DNA of 64,000 nt from Bacillota bacterium (GCA_030535235.1 JAUNCL010000004.1:45666-109665); one strand, 5' to 3'; shown: positions 1 through 9,474, numbered from the stretch's first letter. The notes: a model not told the origin generated them from the sequence alone. Numbers and translations: made by a program.

Positions 1-1259
1 GCCATGTCGCCGGTGTAGAGCCAGCCATTCTTCAGGACCTCGGCAGTGGCCTCGGGGTTGTTGTAATAGCAGGTCATGACGCCGGGACCCTTGACGCAGA
101 GCTCGCCCACGTCGCCCTGGGCCACTTCCTTGTCATTCTCGTCCACGATCTTGACCTCCCAGCGGTAGCCGGGGATACCGATTGCGCCCACCTTGTGAAT
201 GTTGTCCATGCCCAGATGCACGCAGCCGGGGCCGGTGGACTCGGACAGGCCGTAGTTGGTGTCGTACTGGTGATGGGGGAAGTATTCCTTCCACCGGCGG
301 ATCAGGGAGGGCGGCACAGGCTGGGCGCCGATGTGCATCAGGTTCCACTGGTCCAGCTTGTAGTCCTCCAGCTTCAGGTCGCCCCGATCCAGCGCGTCCA
401 GGATCTCCTGGGCCCAGGGGACCAGGAGCCAGACCAGGGTACACTGTTCATCAGAAATGGCCTTCAGAATGATCTCCGGGGTGGTGCCCTTCAGCAGCAC
501 GGCCTTGCCCCCGGCAAACAGGCTGCCCATCCAGTGGAACTTGGCGCCGGTGTGGTACAGGGGCGGGATGCACAGGAACACATCGTCGTGGCCGATGCGG
601 TGGTGCTTCTGCTCCATCTCCGCGGCCTGGGTCAGGCTCCGGTGCTTATGGAGGATGGCCTTGGGGAAGCCGGTGGTGCCGGAGGAGAAGTAGATGGCGC
701 CGTCGTCATCGTCGGTGATGAGGACCTGGGGCGGCGCGGAGGAGCAGTCGGCAGACAGCTCACGATAGCTCTCGGCAAAGGTGGGGCAGTTGTCCCCTAC
801 GTAGATGAGCAGGCGGCCCTTGCTGAGCTTGGGCTCGATGCTCTCGATTCGGCCGATGAACTCAGGCCCGAAAACCAGCACCTGGACCTCGGCCAGGTCG
901 GCGCAGTACTGGATCTCATCGGCGGAATAGCGGAAGTTGAAGGGGACTGCCAGAGCGCCCGTCTTCAGAATGCCGAAGTAGATGGGGAGCCACTCCAGAC
1001 AGTTATACATTAAAATAGCAACCTTGTCGCCCTTCTTCACGCCCCGGGAAATGAGCATGTTGGCGAAACGGTTGGCCTTCTCATTGAACACATTCCAGGT
1101 GATCTCCCGGCGGTAGGGCTGGTCGGTGGTGGGCTGGATGAGATCATACTCCTTCCAGGTCATCCGGCGGGTCTCCTTGATCTCCGGGTTCAGCTCCACC
1201 AGGGCCACTTCATTGCCATAGAGCTTGACGTTGCGTTCCAAAAAATCGATAACAGGCAT
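1..1259 (-). CDS. Acyl-CoA synthetase / AMP-dependent ligase (C-terminus off the window)
   Basis: Activates a carboxylic acid with ATP to an acyl-adenylate and then an acyl-CoA. About 419 N-terminal residues are visible; the protein begins MPVIDFLERNVKLYG and runs off the left edge just after the LYTGD motif (A8 core). The P-loop-like signature YFSSGTTGFPKAI and the adenine-binding region NYGLSESTGPG are both present. This is the usual class I adenylate-forming fold; the C-terminal lid domain with the catalytic lysine lies outside. Start ATG at 1257-1259 follows a GAAAGGACT Shine-Dalgarno and a sigma-A promoter at 1344-1372. The substrate cannot be told from sequence; a medium or long-chain fatty acid or an aromatic acid is possible. 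Confidence 0.9.
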   Translation of the reverse strand, partial: MPVIDFLERNVKLYGNEVALVELNPEIKETRRMTWKEYDLIQPTTDQPYRREITWNVFNEKANRFANMLISRGVKKGDKVAILMYNCLEWLPIYFGILKTGALAVPFNFRYSADEIQYCADLAEVQVLVFGPEFIGRIESIEPKLSKGRLLIYVGDNCPTFAESYRELSADCSSAPPQVLITDDDDGAIYFSSGTTGFPKAILHKHRSLTQAAEMEQKHHRIGHDDVFLCIPPLYHTGAKFHWMGSLFAGGKAVLLKGTTPEIILKAISDEQCTLVWLLVPWAQEILDALDRGDLKLEDYKLDQWNLMHIGAQPVPPSLIRRWKEYFPHHQYDTNYGLSESTGPGCVHLGMDNIHKVGAIGIPGYRWEVKIVDENDKEVAQGDVGELCVKGPGVMTCYYNNPEATAEVLKNGWLYTGDM

Positions 1260-1343
1260 GTTGGGACAGTCCTTTCACGGTTGTGTTTCTCTCGTGTAAA
1301 AAACTTCAACCTTTACAGCTTTAAATTGTAATGCAATATTTAT

Positions 1344-1372
1344 AATGTAGCATGGAATGATAGCAAAGTCAA
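1344..1372 (-). promoter_or_regulatory. Sigma-A-type promoter of the acyl-CoA synthetase gene
   Basis: On the minus strand TTGACT, 17 nt, TACATT. It lies 85 nt upstream of the ATG in an AT-rich gap. Confidence 0.6.
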
Positions 1373-1410
1373 GGGAAATCGACCGTCCTCTCCCCGGTCC
1401 GACAGCACGG

Positions 1411-1448
1411 AAAAACAGCCTCCGCGCAAATTGACGCAGAGGCTGTTT
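1411..1448 (-). terminator. Rho-independent terminator after pepF
   Basis: An inverted repeat with arms AAACAGCCTC and GAGGCTGTTT (extended by a few further pairs) is followed on the minus strand by a T-run. It sits just after the pepF stop. Confidence 0.8.
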
Positions 1449-1454
1449 GCTGGG

Positions 1455-3167
1455 TTAAAGTCCGGAGGTCTCTTCCAGGCTCTTCAGAAGGGCTTCGATC
1501 TCTTGCGCCACTTCCTTGAGGGCTCCCTCCTCGAAGGGAGATTTCAGGCCGGCTTCCCGGAGCAGGTCGGTAAAGACCTTCTCTCCGCCCTGGGACAGCA
1601 GGCGGACATAGCGCCGGAAGGCGTCCTTGTAATCCTTCCGGGATTCCAGCAGGAACTGGAGCGCCGCCGTCTGGGCCAGACAGTAGTCGATATAGTAGAA
1701 GGGGGTCTCGTAGATGTGCATCTGATACTGCCAGCGGGTCCCCTCCTCCAGGTAGGGCACGCCGTCAAAGCAGATGTGGGGGCGGAACTCTGCCTCTAAC
1801 TTTCTCCACGCCTCCTTGCGCTCCTCAGGAGTCCACTGGGGATTCTCATAGACCTGGCGCTGGAAATCGTCCACGATGGTGCCATAGGGCAGGAAGGACA
1901 GGGCGTCCAGCAGGTGCATGAACTTGTATCGCTCGGCGTCCTCCCCGAAGAAGTGTTCCATATAGGGCCAGGCAAAGAACTCCATGCTCATGGAGTGGGT
2001 CTCGGCGGTCTCCATGCCGCCTACGTTCAGCTCCACCACATATTTGTTGTGGGCGGTGGAGTAATCGGCAAAGGCATGGCCGGCCTCGTGGGTAACAACA
2101 TCCACGTCCCCGGAGGTGCCGTTGAAGTTGGCCAGGATGAAGGGCTGGTGGTAGGCCATGAAGCTGGTGCAGTAGCCGCCGCCCCACTTGTTTTTCCGGG
2201 ACTCCACATCGAAGGCATCAGTCTCCAGCATAAAGTCGAAGAATTCGCCGGTCTCCTTGCTCATGTCATGGTACATGGCCTTGGCGGCGGCAAAGATCTC
2301 CTCCTTCCCGCCCTTGGGGGCGGGGTCCCCCTGGGGGAAGATGAGATCGTAGTCGTAGATCATCAGCTTGTCGACCCCCAGGCGCTTGGCCACCTCGGTG
2401 CGCAGGCGGGAGACCACGGGGACGATGTCCCGGCGGACGTTGTCCCGGAACTTCTTTACCTCTTCCGGGCCGTAGCACAGGCGGCCCATGCGGTAGTAGC
2501 CCAGCTCCACAAAATTTTGATACCCCATCTTCTTAGCCATTCGGTCGCGAACCTGGACCAGCTGGTGGAAGATGCCGTCCAGCTCCTGGCTGTGGGCCTT
2601 GAGGGTGTTGCCCAGCACCTCGTAGGCCTCTTTTCGGGTGTCCCGGTCGGGGGACTTGGCATGCTTCATCAGCATAGGCCGGGGCAGTTTCTCTCCCCGG
2701 AACTCAAACTCCATGGCCGCCATCATCTGGGAGTACTGGCTGACTAGCTTGTTCTCCTCGATCATATCCTCGATGATCTCCGGGGACATGGACTTAAGCT
2801 CCACCTCAAAGGAACGGAAGACCAGGGGGATGAGTTGTCCGCTCTCCTCCAGCTCCTTTCGGAAGGGGGTCTCCAGCATGGCCCGGGTGTACTCCAGCAG
2901 GTAGTTCTGGGCCTGGGGGCCCATCTCGTCATAGTAGTCCTTTTCCGCCAGATAGAACTCGTCAGCAGTGTTGATGCTGTAGCGCATGTAGGACAGAGCC
3001 TGGGCGGTCTCCAGGCGGATATACAGGTCGTTGCAGCGTTTGCGGGCCTCCATGACCTCCTGGGCGGAGGAGGCCCCCTTTACCTGGGCAATGATCTCCT
3101 TGATTTCGGCGGCAAACTCCTCCAGGGACAGCCGCTGGTATGCTAACTCGGATACTTTCATGGTCAT
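1455..3167 (-). CDS. pepF: Oligoendopeptidase F-type M3 metallopeptidase
   Basis: Cytosolic zinc peptidase that degrades short peptides. The 570-residue protein carries the HExxH zinc motif as THEAGHAF at about residue 360, followed downstream by a glutamate-rich helix (GGMETAETHSM), the layout of peptidase family M3. Length matches the PepF/M3B group. Two start ATGs are six bases apart. The outer one (3167) overlaps the stop of the upstream peptidase gene as ATGA, while the inner one (3161) has the better spacing from AGAAAGGA. The two genes form a small peptidase operon, which suggests a joint role in peptide turnover (inference). Peptide specificity is not predictable. Confidence 0.93.
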   Translation of the reverse strand: MTMKVSELAYQRLSLEEFAAEIKEIIAQVKGASSAQEVMEARKRCNDLYIRLETAQALSYMRYSINTADEFYLAEKDYYDEMGPQAQNYLLEYTRAMLETPFRKELEESGQLIPLVFRSFEVELKSMSPEIIEDMIEENKLVSQYSQMMAAMEFEFRGEKLPRPMLMKHAKSPDRDTRKEAYEVLGNTLKAHSQELDGIFHQLVQVRDRMAKKMGYQNFVELGYYRMGRLCYGPEEVKKFRDNVRRDIVPVVSRLRTEVAKRLGVDKLMIYDYDLIFPQGDPAPKGGKEEIFAAAKAMYHDMSKETGEFFDFMLETDAFDVESRKNKWGGGYCTSFMAYHQPFILANFNGTSGDVDVVTHEAGHAFADYSTAHNKYVVELNVGGMETAETHSMSMEFFAWPYMEHFFGEDAERYKFMHLLDALSFLPYGTIVDDFQRQVYENPQWTPEERKEAWRKLEAEFRPHICFDGVPYLEEGTRWQYQMHIYETPFYYIDYCLAQTAALQFLLESRKDYKDAFRRYVRLLSQGGEKVFTDLLREAGLKSPFEEGALKEVAQEIEALLKSLEETSGL

Positions 3168-4156
3168 ATTCCTTTCTTGCCAAAGGGCAGGTCACGAAGG
3201 GCGGGTTTTCCGTGGAGGGACTCTGCCAGCTTCACCGACCGGACAATGGCCTCCTCCACCGCCCGGGCAGCCATGCTGCCCACGGCGTCGGGGTCAGCAG
3301 GGACTGTCCCATGGCACATGGCGAACATGGCGTCTCCGTCAAAGGTAGCGTTGGCCGGTCGTACCGCCCGGGCGATGCCGTTCTGGGCCACGGCGGCCAG
3401 CTTGTTGGCCTGGTTCTTGTTCAGGGCGGCGTTGGTCACCACGCAGCCGATGACCGTGTTCTCCCCCACGAACTTGCCGCTGAAGATGTCCTTCTGCCAG
3501 CGGCCATTGGCGATGAGCCAGTCCTCACTGCCGGCAAAGCCGGTGTTTTCTTCATTGCGGGAGCCGGCAATGATCTCCCCCTGCTCCAGCACGTCGCCCA
3601 TGGCGTTGCAGGCCACCACGGCCCCCACCATCAGGTCTCCCTGGCGGAAGGCGCAGGCGCCGACCCCACCCTTCATGGCAAACTGAGGCCCCCGGATCTT
3701 GCCCACGGTGCAGCCGGTACCGGCCCCGAAATTGCCCTCCTGAAAGGGGCCGCCCTCCAGTGCCTTTTCACAGGCGGCGTAGCCCATTGCTTGGTCCGGG
3801 CGGGCGTTTTTGTCGCCGAACTTCAGGTCGAAGAGGACGGCCGCGCAGACATTGGGCACCACGGTGACCATCACGTCCCGGCCAACCCCCTCCTCCTCCA
3901 GCTTTTTCATCACGCCCCCGGCGGCGTCCAGGCCAAAGGCGCTGCCGCCGGTGAGGACCACGCTGTGGACCACCTCCCGGTTGCACAGGGGGTCCAGGGC
4001 GTCGGTATCCCGTGTGCCGGGGGAACCGCCCCGGACATCCACCCCGGTGACCGCTCCCGCCGGGCAGAGAACGACGGTGCAGCCGGTCCCTCCCGCCAGA
4101 TCCTGGACCTGGCCGAAGGAGAAACCGGGGATCTCATGTATCGCTATCTTTTCCAT
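3164..4156 (-). CDS. P1 family (DmpA/S58) N-terminal-nucleophile peptidase
   Basis: Member of the L-aminopeptidase/D-esterase group (DmpA, BapA, NylC). These proteins are made as one chain and cut themselves to expose a catalytic Ser or Thr. The 330-residue length, the N-terminal glycine-rich GCTVVLCPAGAVTGVDVRGG stretch and the VLTGGSAFGLDAAGGV motif are typical. The probable nucleophile is the Thr of VVTNAAL at about residue 240, assigned by position and not certain. The GTG-free ATG start has GAAGGACG upstream. Its stop overlaps the pepF start (ATGA), so the two are likely translated together. Substrate (D-amino acid amides, beta-peptides or others) is unknown. Confidence 0.88.
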   Translation of the reverse strand: MEKIAIHEIPGFSFGQVQDLAGGTGCTVVLCPAGAVTGVDVRGGSPGTRDTDALDPLCNREVVHSVVLTGGSAFGLDAAGGVMKKLEEEGVGRDVMVTVVPNVCAAVLFDLKFGDKNARPDQAMGYAACEKALEGGPFQEGNFGAGTGCTVGKIRGPQFAMKGGVGACAFRQGDLMVGAVVACNAMGDVLEQGEIIAGSRNEENTGFAGSEDWLIANGRWQKDIFSGKFVGENTVIGCVVTNAALNKNQANKLAAVAQNGIARAVRPANATFDGDAMFAMCHGTVPADPDAVGSMAARAVEEAIVRSVKLAESLHGKPALRDLPFGKKGI

Positions 4157-4188
4157 TTGATTCGTCCTTCAAACATCTTTTATGAAAT

Positions 4189-4217
4189 GCGGACAGGAGC
4201 CTTTCGGTCCTGCCCGC
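4189..4217 (-). terminator. Possible terminator after murC
   Basis: A 10-bp near-perfect stem (GCGGNCAGGA against TCCTGNCCGC) with a 9-nt loop lies 16 nt beyond the murC stop. The following T-run is poor (ATTTCATAAAA), so read-through into the P1 peptidase gene is possible. Confidence 0.4.
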
Positions 4218-4232
4218 AGGCGTTGTGATTTC

Positions 4233-5666
4233 TTATTCCTTGCTTTCCGTCTCACCCCGGCGAACCAGCTCCTCCGCCACGGTATAGAGCATCCCGGCTC
4301 CCACCGTGAGAATCAGGTCACCGGGTCTGGCCAGGTCGTAGAGCCAGTCGGTCAGCACCTCCAGAGAGGGGGCCGCCTTGGCGCCGGGAACCACCCGGGC
4401 CAGATCCTCAGAGGTAATGCCGATCTCGTTCTTCTCCCGGGCCGCAAAGATTTCGGCCAAAAAGACCTTGTCGGCCCCCTTCAGAACCTCGGCGAACTCA
4501 TCAAAGAGAGCATAGGTCCGGGTATAGGTATGGGGCTGGAAAGCGCAGATGACCCGCTTATAGCCCAAGCTGGAGGCCATGCCCAGGAGAGCCTTCAGCT
4601 CACTGGGGTGGTGGGCGTAGTCGTCGTAGACCTTGGCCCCCCTCACCGTTCCCTTGTATTCAAAGCGCCGGCCCGCCCCTCGATACTCATCGAGACCCCG
4701 GGCAATGGCCTCCCCGGAGATCCCCAGCACCAGAGCCGCCGAGGCCGCCGCGATGGCGTTCTTCACGTTGTGCAGGCCGGGGACCCGAAGGGAGATATGG
4801 GCCGCCTGCTTCCCGTTCCACACGATATCAAAGGTGGGCAGGCCGTGATCCCAGGTCAGGTTGGCCCCGTGGAAGTCCCCCTTTTCCAGACCGAAGGTCA
4901 GCACATTCTCCTTCCCCTCCAGGGCCTGCATGGTGTTCTCATCCTCGCAGTTGGCCAGGACCGCGCCGCCGGGGGGCACCAGGTCCGCAAAGGCCCGGAA
5001 GGAGTGCTCCACATCCTCCAGGTCCTTGAAGAAGTCCAGGTGGTCGGCCTCGATGTTGAGGATGACCGCCAGGGTGGGATAGAAGGACAGGAAGGAGTTG
5101 CAGTATTCACAGGACTCCAGAATGATGGTGTCACCCTTGCCCACCCGGTGACCGGTGCCCAGCAGGGGCAGGGTGCCGCCGATCATCACGGTGGGGTCGA
5201 TGCTAGCCGCCATGGCAATGTGGGTGCACATGGAGGTGGTGGTGGTCTTGCCATGGGTGCCGGAGATGCACACCGCATTCTCATACCGGCGCATGATGGA
5301 GCCCCAGGCCTCCGCCCGTTCGAAGACCGGGATCCCCCTGGACAGGGCCCCGGCGATCTCCGGGTTGTCATCGTGGACAGCGGCGGTGCGGATCACCAGA
5401 TCAGCGCCCTCCACACTTTCGGGGAAATGCCCGATGACCACGGGGATTCCCAGGGACCGCAGATGGTCCACCGTTTCACTCTCTTTCATATCGGAGCCGG
5501 TAACCTCAATGCCTTCTCCCTTGAGGACTTCGGCCAAAGGGGCCATAGACACGCCGCCTATGCCCACCAAATGCGCCCGTTTGCCGGGCACAAGATAATC
5601 ATGGATTCGATCGATTGCCATTGGGTTTACACACCCTTTCCATTCAGCTATAATAAGGTCATGCAT
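4233..5666 (-). CDS. murC: UDP-N-acetylmuramate--L-alanine ligase MurC
   Basis: Adds the first amino acid of the peptidoglycan stem peptide, in the cytoplasm. The three Mur ligase domains are present: an N-terminal Rossmann domain with LVGIGGVSMAPLAEVL, the ATP site SGTHGKTTTTSM, and a C-terminal domain containing YDDYAHHPSE. The start is ambiguous. ATG at 5666 has AAAGGA at 5-nt spacing and lies shortly after a good promoter. ATG at 5621 (MAIDRIHDYL) fits the usual family N-terminus but has a longer SD spacing. No mur or fts neighbours are present, so the gene is separate from the division/cell-wall cluster. Confidence 0.95.
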   Translation of the reverse strand: MHDLIIAEWKGCVNPMAIDRIHDYLVPGKRAHLVGIGGVSMAPLAEVLKGEGIEVTGSDMKESETVDHLRSLGIPVVIGHFPESVEGADLVIRTAAVHDDNPEIAGALSRGIPVFERAEAWGSIMRRYENAVCISGTHGKTTTTSMCTHIAMAASIDPTVMIGGTLPLLGTGHRVGKGDTIILESCEYCNSFLSFYPTLAVILNIEADHLDFFKDLEDVEHSFRAFADLVPPGGAVLANCEDENTMQALEGKENVLTFGLEKGDFHGANLTWDHGLPTFDIVWNGKQAAHISLRVPGLHNVKNAIAAASAALVLGISGEAIARGLDEYRGAGRRFEYKGTVRGAKVYDDYAHHPSELKALLGMASSLGYKRVICAFQPHTYTRTYALFDEFAEVLKGADKVFLAEIFAAREKNEIGITSEDLARVVPGAKAAPSLEVLTDWLYDLARPGDLILTVGAGMLYTVAEELVRRGETESKE

Positions 5667-5690
5667 CGTGATCCTTTGTTGTAACGCTCT

Positions 5691-5720
5691 ATTATAATCC
5701 AATCCCCGTCCGATTGGCAA
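5691..5720 (-). promoter_or_regulatory. murC promoter
   Basis: Minus-strand TTGCCA, 18 nt, TATAAT. This places the transcript start about 18 nt before the ATG at 5666. Confidence 0.7.
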
Positions 5721-5776
5721 GTCTTTCCGCCCTCTTTTCCCCTTCTTCGGGAAAGAAAGACAAAAGGAGGCTCTTT

Positions 5777-6274
5777 ATGAAGATATACGGCACACGGGCA
5801 GGCCCCTGGCAGGACCTTCTGTCCCACATTCTGAAGACCCAATACGGGATCTCTCCTCTGCCGGAGTTGGCTCGGACGGCGGCGGGCAAGCCCTATTTTC
5901 CCAGTCTTCCCGCTCTGAACTTTAATATCAGCCATACCGGGGGCTATGTACTCTGCGCCCTCTCCTGCCGGCCGGTGGGTGTGGACATTGAGACCATCCG
6001 TCCCCGGCGGGAGTCCCTCCCCCGGTACGCCCTCTCCCCCCGGGAGTACGCGGACTATGAAGCCCTGGGGGCAGATTGGCCGGCCTTCTACACCCTCTGG
6101 ACCCGAAAGGAAGCCTGGTGCAAATACACCGGACAGGGGCTGGCTCCCCTGTGGGGACAGACGCCCCCGGAGGAAGGGCTCTTTTATGGCGGCTACCGGG
6201 GAGACGGCTGGCAGGCGGCTGTCTGCGGTGAAGAGACACCCCCGGAAGAGATCATCTGGCTGGAGGAGGGATAG
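5777..6274 (+). CDS. 4'-phosphopantetheinyl transferase (Sfp type)
   Basis: Transfers phosphopantetheine from CoA to a serine of acyl or peptidyl carrier proteins. The 166-residue protein contains the magnesium-binding GVDIE motif (about residue 73) and WTRKEAWCKYTGQGL (about 115-129), the two signatures of the Sfp/Gsp family. NISHTGGY before the first motif is also typical. It is shorter than Bacillus Sfp (about 224) but complete at both ends. The ATG follows AAAGGAGG. It is followed 2 nt later by the DNA glycosylase gene, so the two are co-transcribed; no carrier-protein synthase is nearby to identify the partner. Confidence 0.9.
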   Translation: MKIYGTRAGPWQDLLSHILKTQYGISPLPELARTAAGKPYFPSLPALNFNISHTGGYVLCALSCRPVGVDIETIRPRRESLPRYALSPREYADYEALGADWPAFYTLWTRKEAWCKYTGQGLAPLWGQTPPEEGLFYGGYRGDGWQAAVCGEETPPEEIIWLEEG

Positions 6275-6276
6275 GA

Positions 6277-6894
6277 ATGAAACTGACCCAGGATTTTTAC
6301 AACCGGGACACCCGGCAGGTGGCCCGGGAGCTTTTGGGAAAATACCTGGTGCGGGTCTACAACGGCGTCCCCCTGGCAGTCCGCATCAGTGAGACCGAGG
6401 CCTACATCGGACGGATGGACAAGGCCTGCCATGCCTACAATTACCGCCGGACCCAGCGGACAGAGACCCTCTTTGCCCCGCCGGGCACTGCCTATATTTA
6501 TCTCATTTACGGCATGTATCACTGCCTGAACTTCGTCACGGAACCCGAGGGGGAGCCCTGCGCCGTCCTCATCCGGGGCGGACAGGCCAGAGGAAACCGG
6601 GACTTTCTGGTGCGCAACCGGTACGGAAAGGATTCCGCCCAACTGACTGCCTATCAGAAAAAGAACTTCCTCAACGGGCCGGGGAAGCTCTGCAAGGCCC
6701 TGGCTCTCACCCGGGATCAGAACGGACTCTCTCTACTGGGAAATGAACTCTTCCTCTGCGACCGGCTGGAGGAGATCGGCCTGGTGACCCCGGAGGGGGA
6801 CCGCCTTCCCCTGGACATCCAGATCAGCAAGCGCATCGGTATTGACTACGCCGAGGAGGCGGCGGATTTTCTCTGGCGGTACTATATCGACTAA
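6277..6894 (+). CDS. mpg: 3-methyladenine DNA glycosylase (AAG/MPG family)
   Basis: Excises alkylated purines in base excision repair. The 205-residue protein contains ISETEAYIG with the general-base Glu, the HAYN segment, GTAYIYLIYGMYHCLNFV and PCAVLIRGG, all hallmarks of the eukaryote-like AAG fold. Length agrees with bacterial homologues. It begins 2 nt after the phosphopantetheinyl transferase stop with GGAGGGATAGGA upstream, so translation is probably coupled. A shared hairpin at 6893-6931 closes the unit. Confidence 0.95.
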   Translation: MKLTQDFYNRDTRQVARELLGKYLVRVYNGVPLAVRISETEAYIGRMDKACHAYNYRRTQRTETLFAPPGTAYIYLIYGMYHCLNFVTEPEGEPCAVLIRGGQARGNRDFLVRNRYGKDSAQLTAYQKKNFLNGPGKLCKALALTRDQNGLSLLGNELFLCDRLEEIGLVTPEGDRLPLDIQISKRIGIDYAEEAADFLWRYYID

Positions 6895-6931
6895 AAAATC
6901 GGAAGGAGTCTTACGCTTCTTCCGATTTTTT
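6893..6931. terminator. Bidirectional terminator between mpg and pcrA
   Basis: A near-perfect inverted repeat with arms AAAAAATCGGAAG and CTTCCGATTTTTT sits between two convergent stop codons and has A/T tracts on both sides. Confidence 0.9.
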
Positions 6932-6932
6932 G

Positions 6933-9401
6933 TTACTGCTTCGTGATGAACTGGGCGGCGGCTTTCAGCATCATGCGCTTGGTGCCCACGTTGTCGAAGG
7001 CCACCTCCACCAGGGCGTCCCCCCCCATGGGCTGGATGGACAGGACCATACCACTGCCGAAGGCGGTGTGGCGGATCATGTCGCCCTTGCGGAGCTGGGG
7101 CAGGGCCGCCGCCTTGGGGGCGGGCTTCCGATAGGCCGCCGTCCCCGCACTGGTGCCGCTGGGCCGGGGACGGGACTGGGCCGGTGCCTGGACGGGCCGA
7201 TGGGTCTCCACAGTGCGGATCTGGGAAAAGCCCCCTTCTCCGCCCCAATCGTCCCGAAAGAACTCCCGCTGGGGCTGGGGACGCTGGCGGCCGCTGAACT
7301 GAACCAGCTCCTCGGGGATCTCCTTCACGAACCGGGAGGGCAGGTTGGCGGAGGTCCGGCCGAAGAGCATCCGCTGGGCAGCGCAGGTGAGATAGAGCTT
7401 CTCCTTGGCCCGGGTCAGGGCCACATAGCACAGGCGGCGCTCCTCCTCCAGCTCCTCCTCCTCGCCGATGGAGCGGAAGCCGGGGAAGACCCCCTCCTCC
7501 ATGCCCACGGTGAAGACCACGGGGAACTCCAGGCCCTTGGCGGCGTGCATGGTCATGAGGGTAACGCAGTTGTCCGCCTCCTCCACGCTGTCCAGGTCGG
7601 TGTACAGGGCCACCTCGTCCAGGAAGCCCCCCAAGGTGGGTTCCTCGGCGTTTTCCAGATAACCGCTGATGGAGGAGGACAGCTCGTGGATGTTTTCCAG
7701 CCGGGACTTGCTCTCGTTGTCCTTCTTGGCGGTGAGCATCTCCTCATACCCGCTCTCCTTTACCAGGGTCTCGTAGAGCTCGGGCAGGGGGACCTCCTCG
7801 GTGAGACGCTGCATGGTCTGGATAAGGTCTACGAATTTTTGGAACTTGGGGGCGGCCTTTCGCAGGTCGGTCCACCGGGAGGCGTTGGACAGGACCTCCC
7901 AAAGGCTCAGGTCCTCCCGGGCGGCAATTTCCCGGGCAGTCTCCATGGTCCTGGCGCCGATGCCCCGGGGCGGGTTGTTCACCACCCGTAGCAGTCGGAG
8001 GTCGTCGCTGGGGTTGTGGATGACGCAGAGGTAGGACAGCATGTCCTTGATCTCCGCCCGCTCGAAGAAGCGGAAGCCACCCACCACCCGGTAGGGGATG
8101 CTGTTGCTCTTGAGGGCCATTTCCACCTGGTTGGACAGGGCGTTCATGCGGTAGAGGACGGCGCAGTCCTTCCACTGTCTGCCCTCCCCGTAGGCCCGGA
8201 GGAGCTGGGAGGCGATGTACATGCCCTCGTCCCGCTCGTTGGCGGCGGTGTAGCACTGGACCTTGTCTCCCTCCCCGTGGTCGGTCCAGAGGTTCTTGCC
8301 CTTACGGCCCCGGTTATTGCGGATGACAGCGTTGGCAGCCTCCAGAATATTGCCGGTGGAGCGATAATTCTGCTCCAGCCGGATGACCCGGGCGTTCTGG
8401 TACTCATTCTCAAAGGAGAGAATGTTCTCAATGGTAGCCCCCCGGAAGCGGTAGATGGACTGGTCGTCATCACCCACCACGCAGATGTTCTTCCGTCCCC
8501 CGGCCAGGAGGGCGGCCAGCAGGTACTGGAGGTGGTTGGTGTCCTGGTATTCGTCGATGAGAACATAGCGGAACTTCCGCTGGTAGTACTCCCGCACGTC
8601 GGCGTATTGCTGAAGAAGGCGGACGGTGTGGAAGATGATATCGTCAAAGTCCAACGCCCCCGCCGCCCAGAGCTTTTTCTGATAGGACAGGTAGACATTG
8701 GCGATTTTTTGCAGGCGGAAGTCCCCCTTGGCCTTGCACTGTTCCATGTACTCCGGGGCCAGGAGCATCTCGTCCTTGGCCCGGGAGATATAGCCCAGGA
8801 TGGAGCGGGGCGGGAAGGACTTGTCGTCCATGTTCAGCTCCTTCAGGCACTCCTTGACGACCCGGAGGGAGTCATCGGTATCGTAGATGGTGAAGGAGGA
8901 GGGAAAGCCCAGCTTCTCGATGTCCCGGCGGAGGATGCGCACGCAGGCCGAGTGGAAGGTGGCCGCCCAGATGTCGTTGGCCTCGGGACCGATGGACTTT
9001 TCCAGCCGTTCCTTCAGCTCCCCGGCGGCCTTGTTGGTAAAGGTGATGGCAATGACCTGCCAGGGCATGGCGGGCTCCAGGGCGCAGAGGAGTCTGGCCC
9101 GGCTCTTGTCCTGCTGGGTGGGGTTCGGGTTTTCGGCATATTGGGCCAGGAACTGGAGGTCAGCGTCGGTCACATAGTCCGGAACCTCCCGGCTGTCGGA
9201 CCCTTTGCCATATCGCAGCAGATTGGCGATGCGGTGGATGAGCACTGTGGTCTTGCCACTGCCGGCGCCGGCCAGCAGGAGGAGGGGGCCCTCCGTGGCC
9301 AGGACGCCTTCCAGCTGGCGGGGGTTCAGATTGCCGAACTCCCCGGCGATCACGCGGCGGCGAAGGGCCGCGAAGGTAGTCTGGTTCTCTTGAGAAAGCA
9401 T
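6933..9401 (-). CDS. pcrA: ATP-dependent DNA helicase PcrA/UvrD
   Basis: Superfamily 1 3'-5' helicase acting in nucleotide excision repair and replication-fork maintenance. The order of motifs is complete: LAGAGSGKTT (Walker A, about residue 45), LIDEYQDTN (Walker B), VGDDDQSIYRFRGA, QNYRST, TMHAAKGLEFP and ALTRAKEKLY. A C-terminal PcrA tail ends with a Tudor-like KGDMIRHTAFGSGMV segment. ATG at 9401 is preferred over an upstream TTG at 9437, because the promoter at 9446-9474 leaves almost no leader for the TTG. Length of 822 residues is slightly larger than Bacillus PcrA owing to a 30-residue insert near residue 100. Confidence 0.96.
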   Translation of the reverse strand: MLSQENQTTFAALRRRVIAGEFGNLNPRQLEGVLATEGPLLLLAGAGSGKTTVLIHRIANLLRYGKGSDSREVPDYVTDADLQFLAQYAENPNPTQQDKSRARLLCALEPAMPWQVIAITFTNKAAGELKERLEKSIGPEANDIWAATFHSACVRILRRDIEKLGFPSSFTIYDTDDSLRVVKECLKELNMDDKSFPPRSILGYISRAKDEMLLAPEYMEQCKAKGDFRLQKIANVYLSYQKKLWAAGALDFDDIIFHTVRLLQQYADVREYYQRKFRYVLIDEYQDTNHLQYLLAALLAGGRKNICVVGDDDQSIYRFRGATIENILSFENEYQNARVIRLEQNYRSTGNILEAANAVIRNNRGRKGKNLWTDHGEGDKVQCYTAANERDEGMYIASQLLRAYGEGRQWKDCAVLYRMNALSNQVEMALKSNSIPYRVVGGFRFFERAEIKDMLSYLCVIHNPSDDLRLLRVVNNPPRGIGARTMETAREIAAREDLSLWEVLSNASRWTDLRKAAPKFQKFVDLIQTMQRLTEEVPLPELYETLVKESGYEEMLTAKKDNESKSRLENIHELSSSISGYLENAEEPTLGGFLDEVALYTDLDSVEEADNCVTLMTMHAAKGLEFPVVFTVGMEEGVFPGFRSIGEEEELEEERRLCYVALTRAKEKLYLTCAAQRMLFGRTSANLPSRFVKEIPEELVQFSGRQRPQPQREFFRDDWGGEGGFSQIRTVETHRPVQAPAQSRPRPSGTSAGTAAYRKPAPKAAALPQLRKGDMIRHTAFGSGMVLSIQPMGGDALVEVAFDNVGTKRMMLKAAAQFITKQ

Positions 9402-9445
9402 ATAGTCACCGTGTCTTTCTTTACAGTCAAAATTCAACGGGCATC

Positions 9446-9474
9446 ATTTTACCGCAAACGGGAAGGATTTACAA
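9446..9474 (-). promoter_or_regulatory. pcrA promoter
   Basis: Minus-strand TTGTAA, 17 nt, TAAAAT, about 45 nt before the ATG. Confidence 0.55.

Noticed and set aside
9402-9437. TTG start for pcrA 36 nt upstream
   Set aside because: The promoter at 9446-9474 would leave no leader and the additional residues do not resemble the family.
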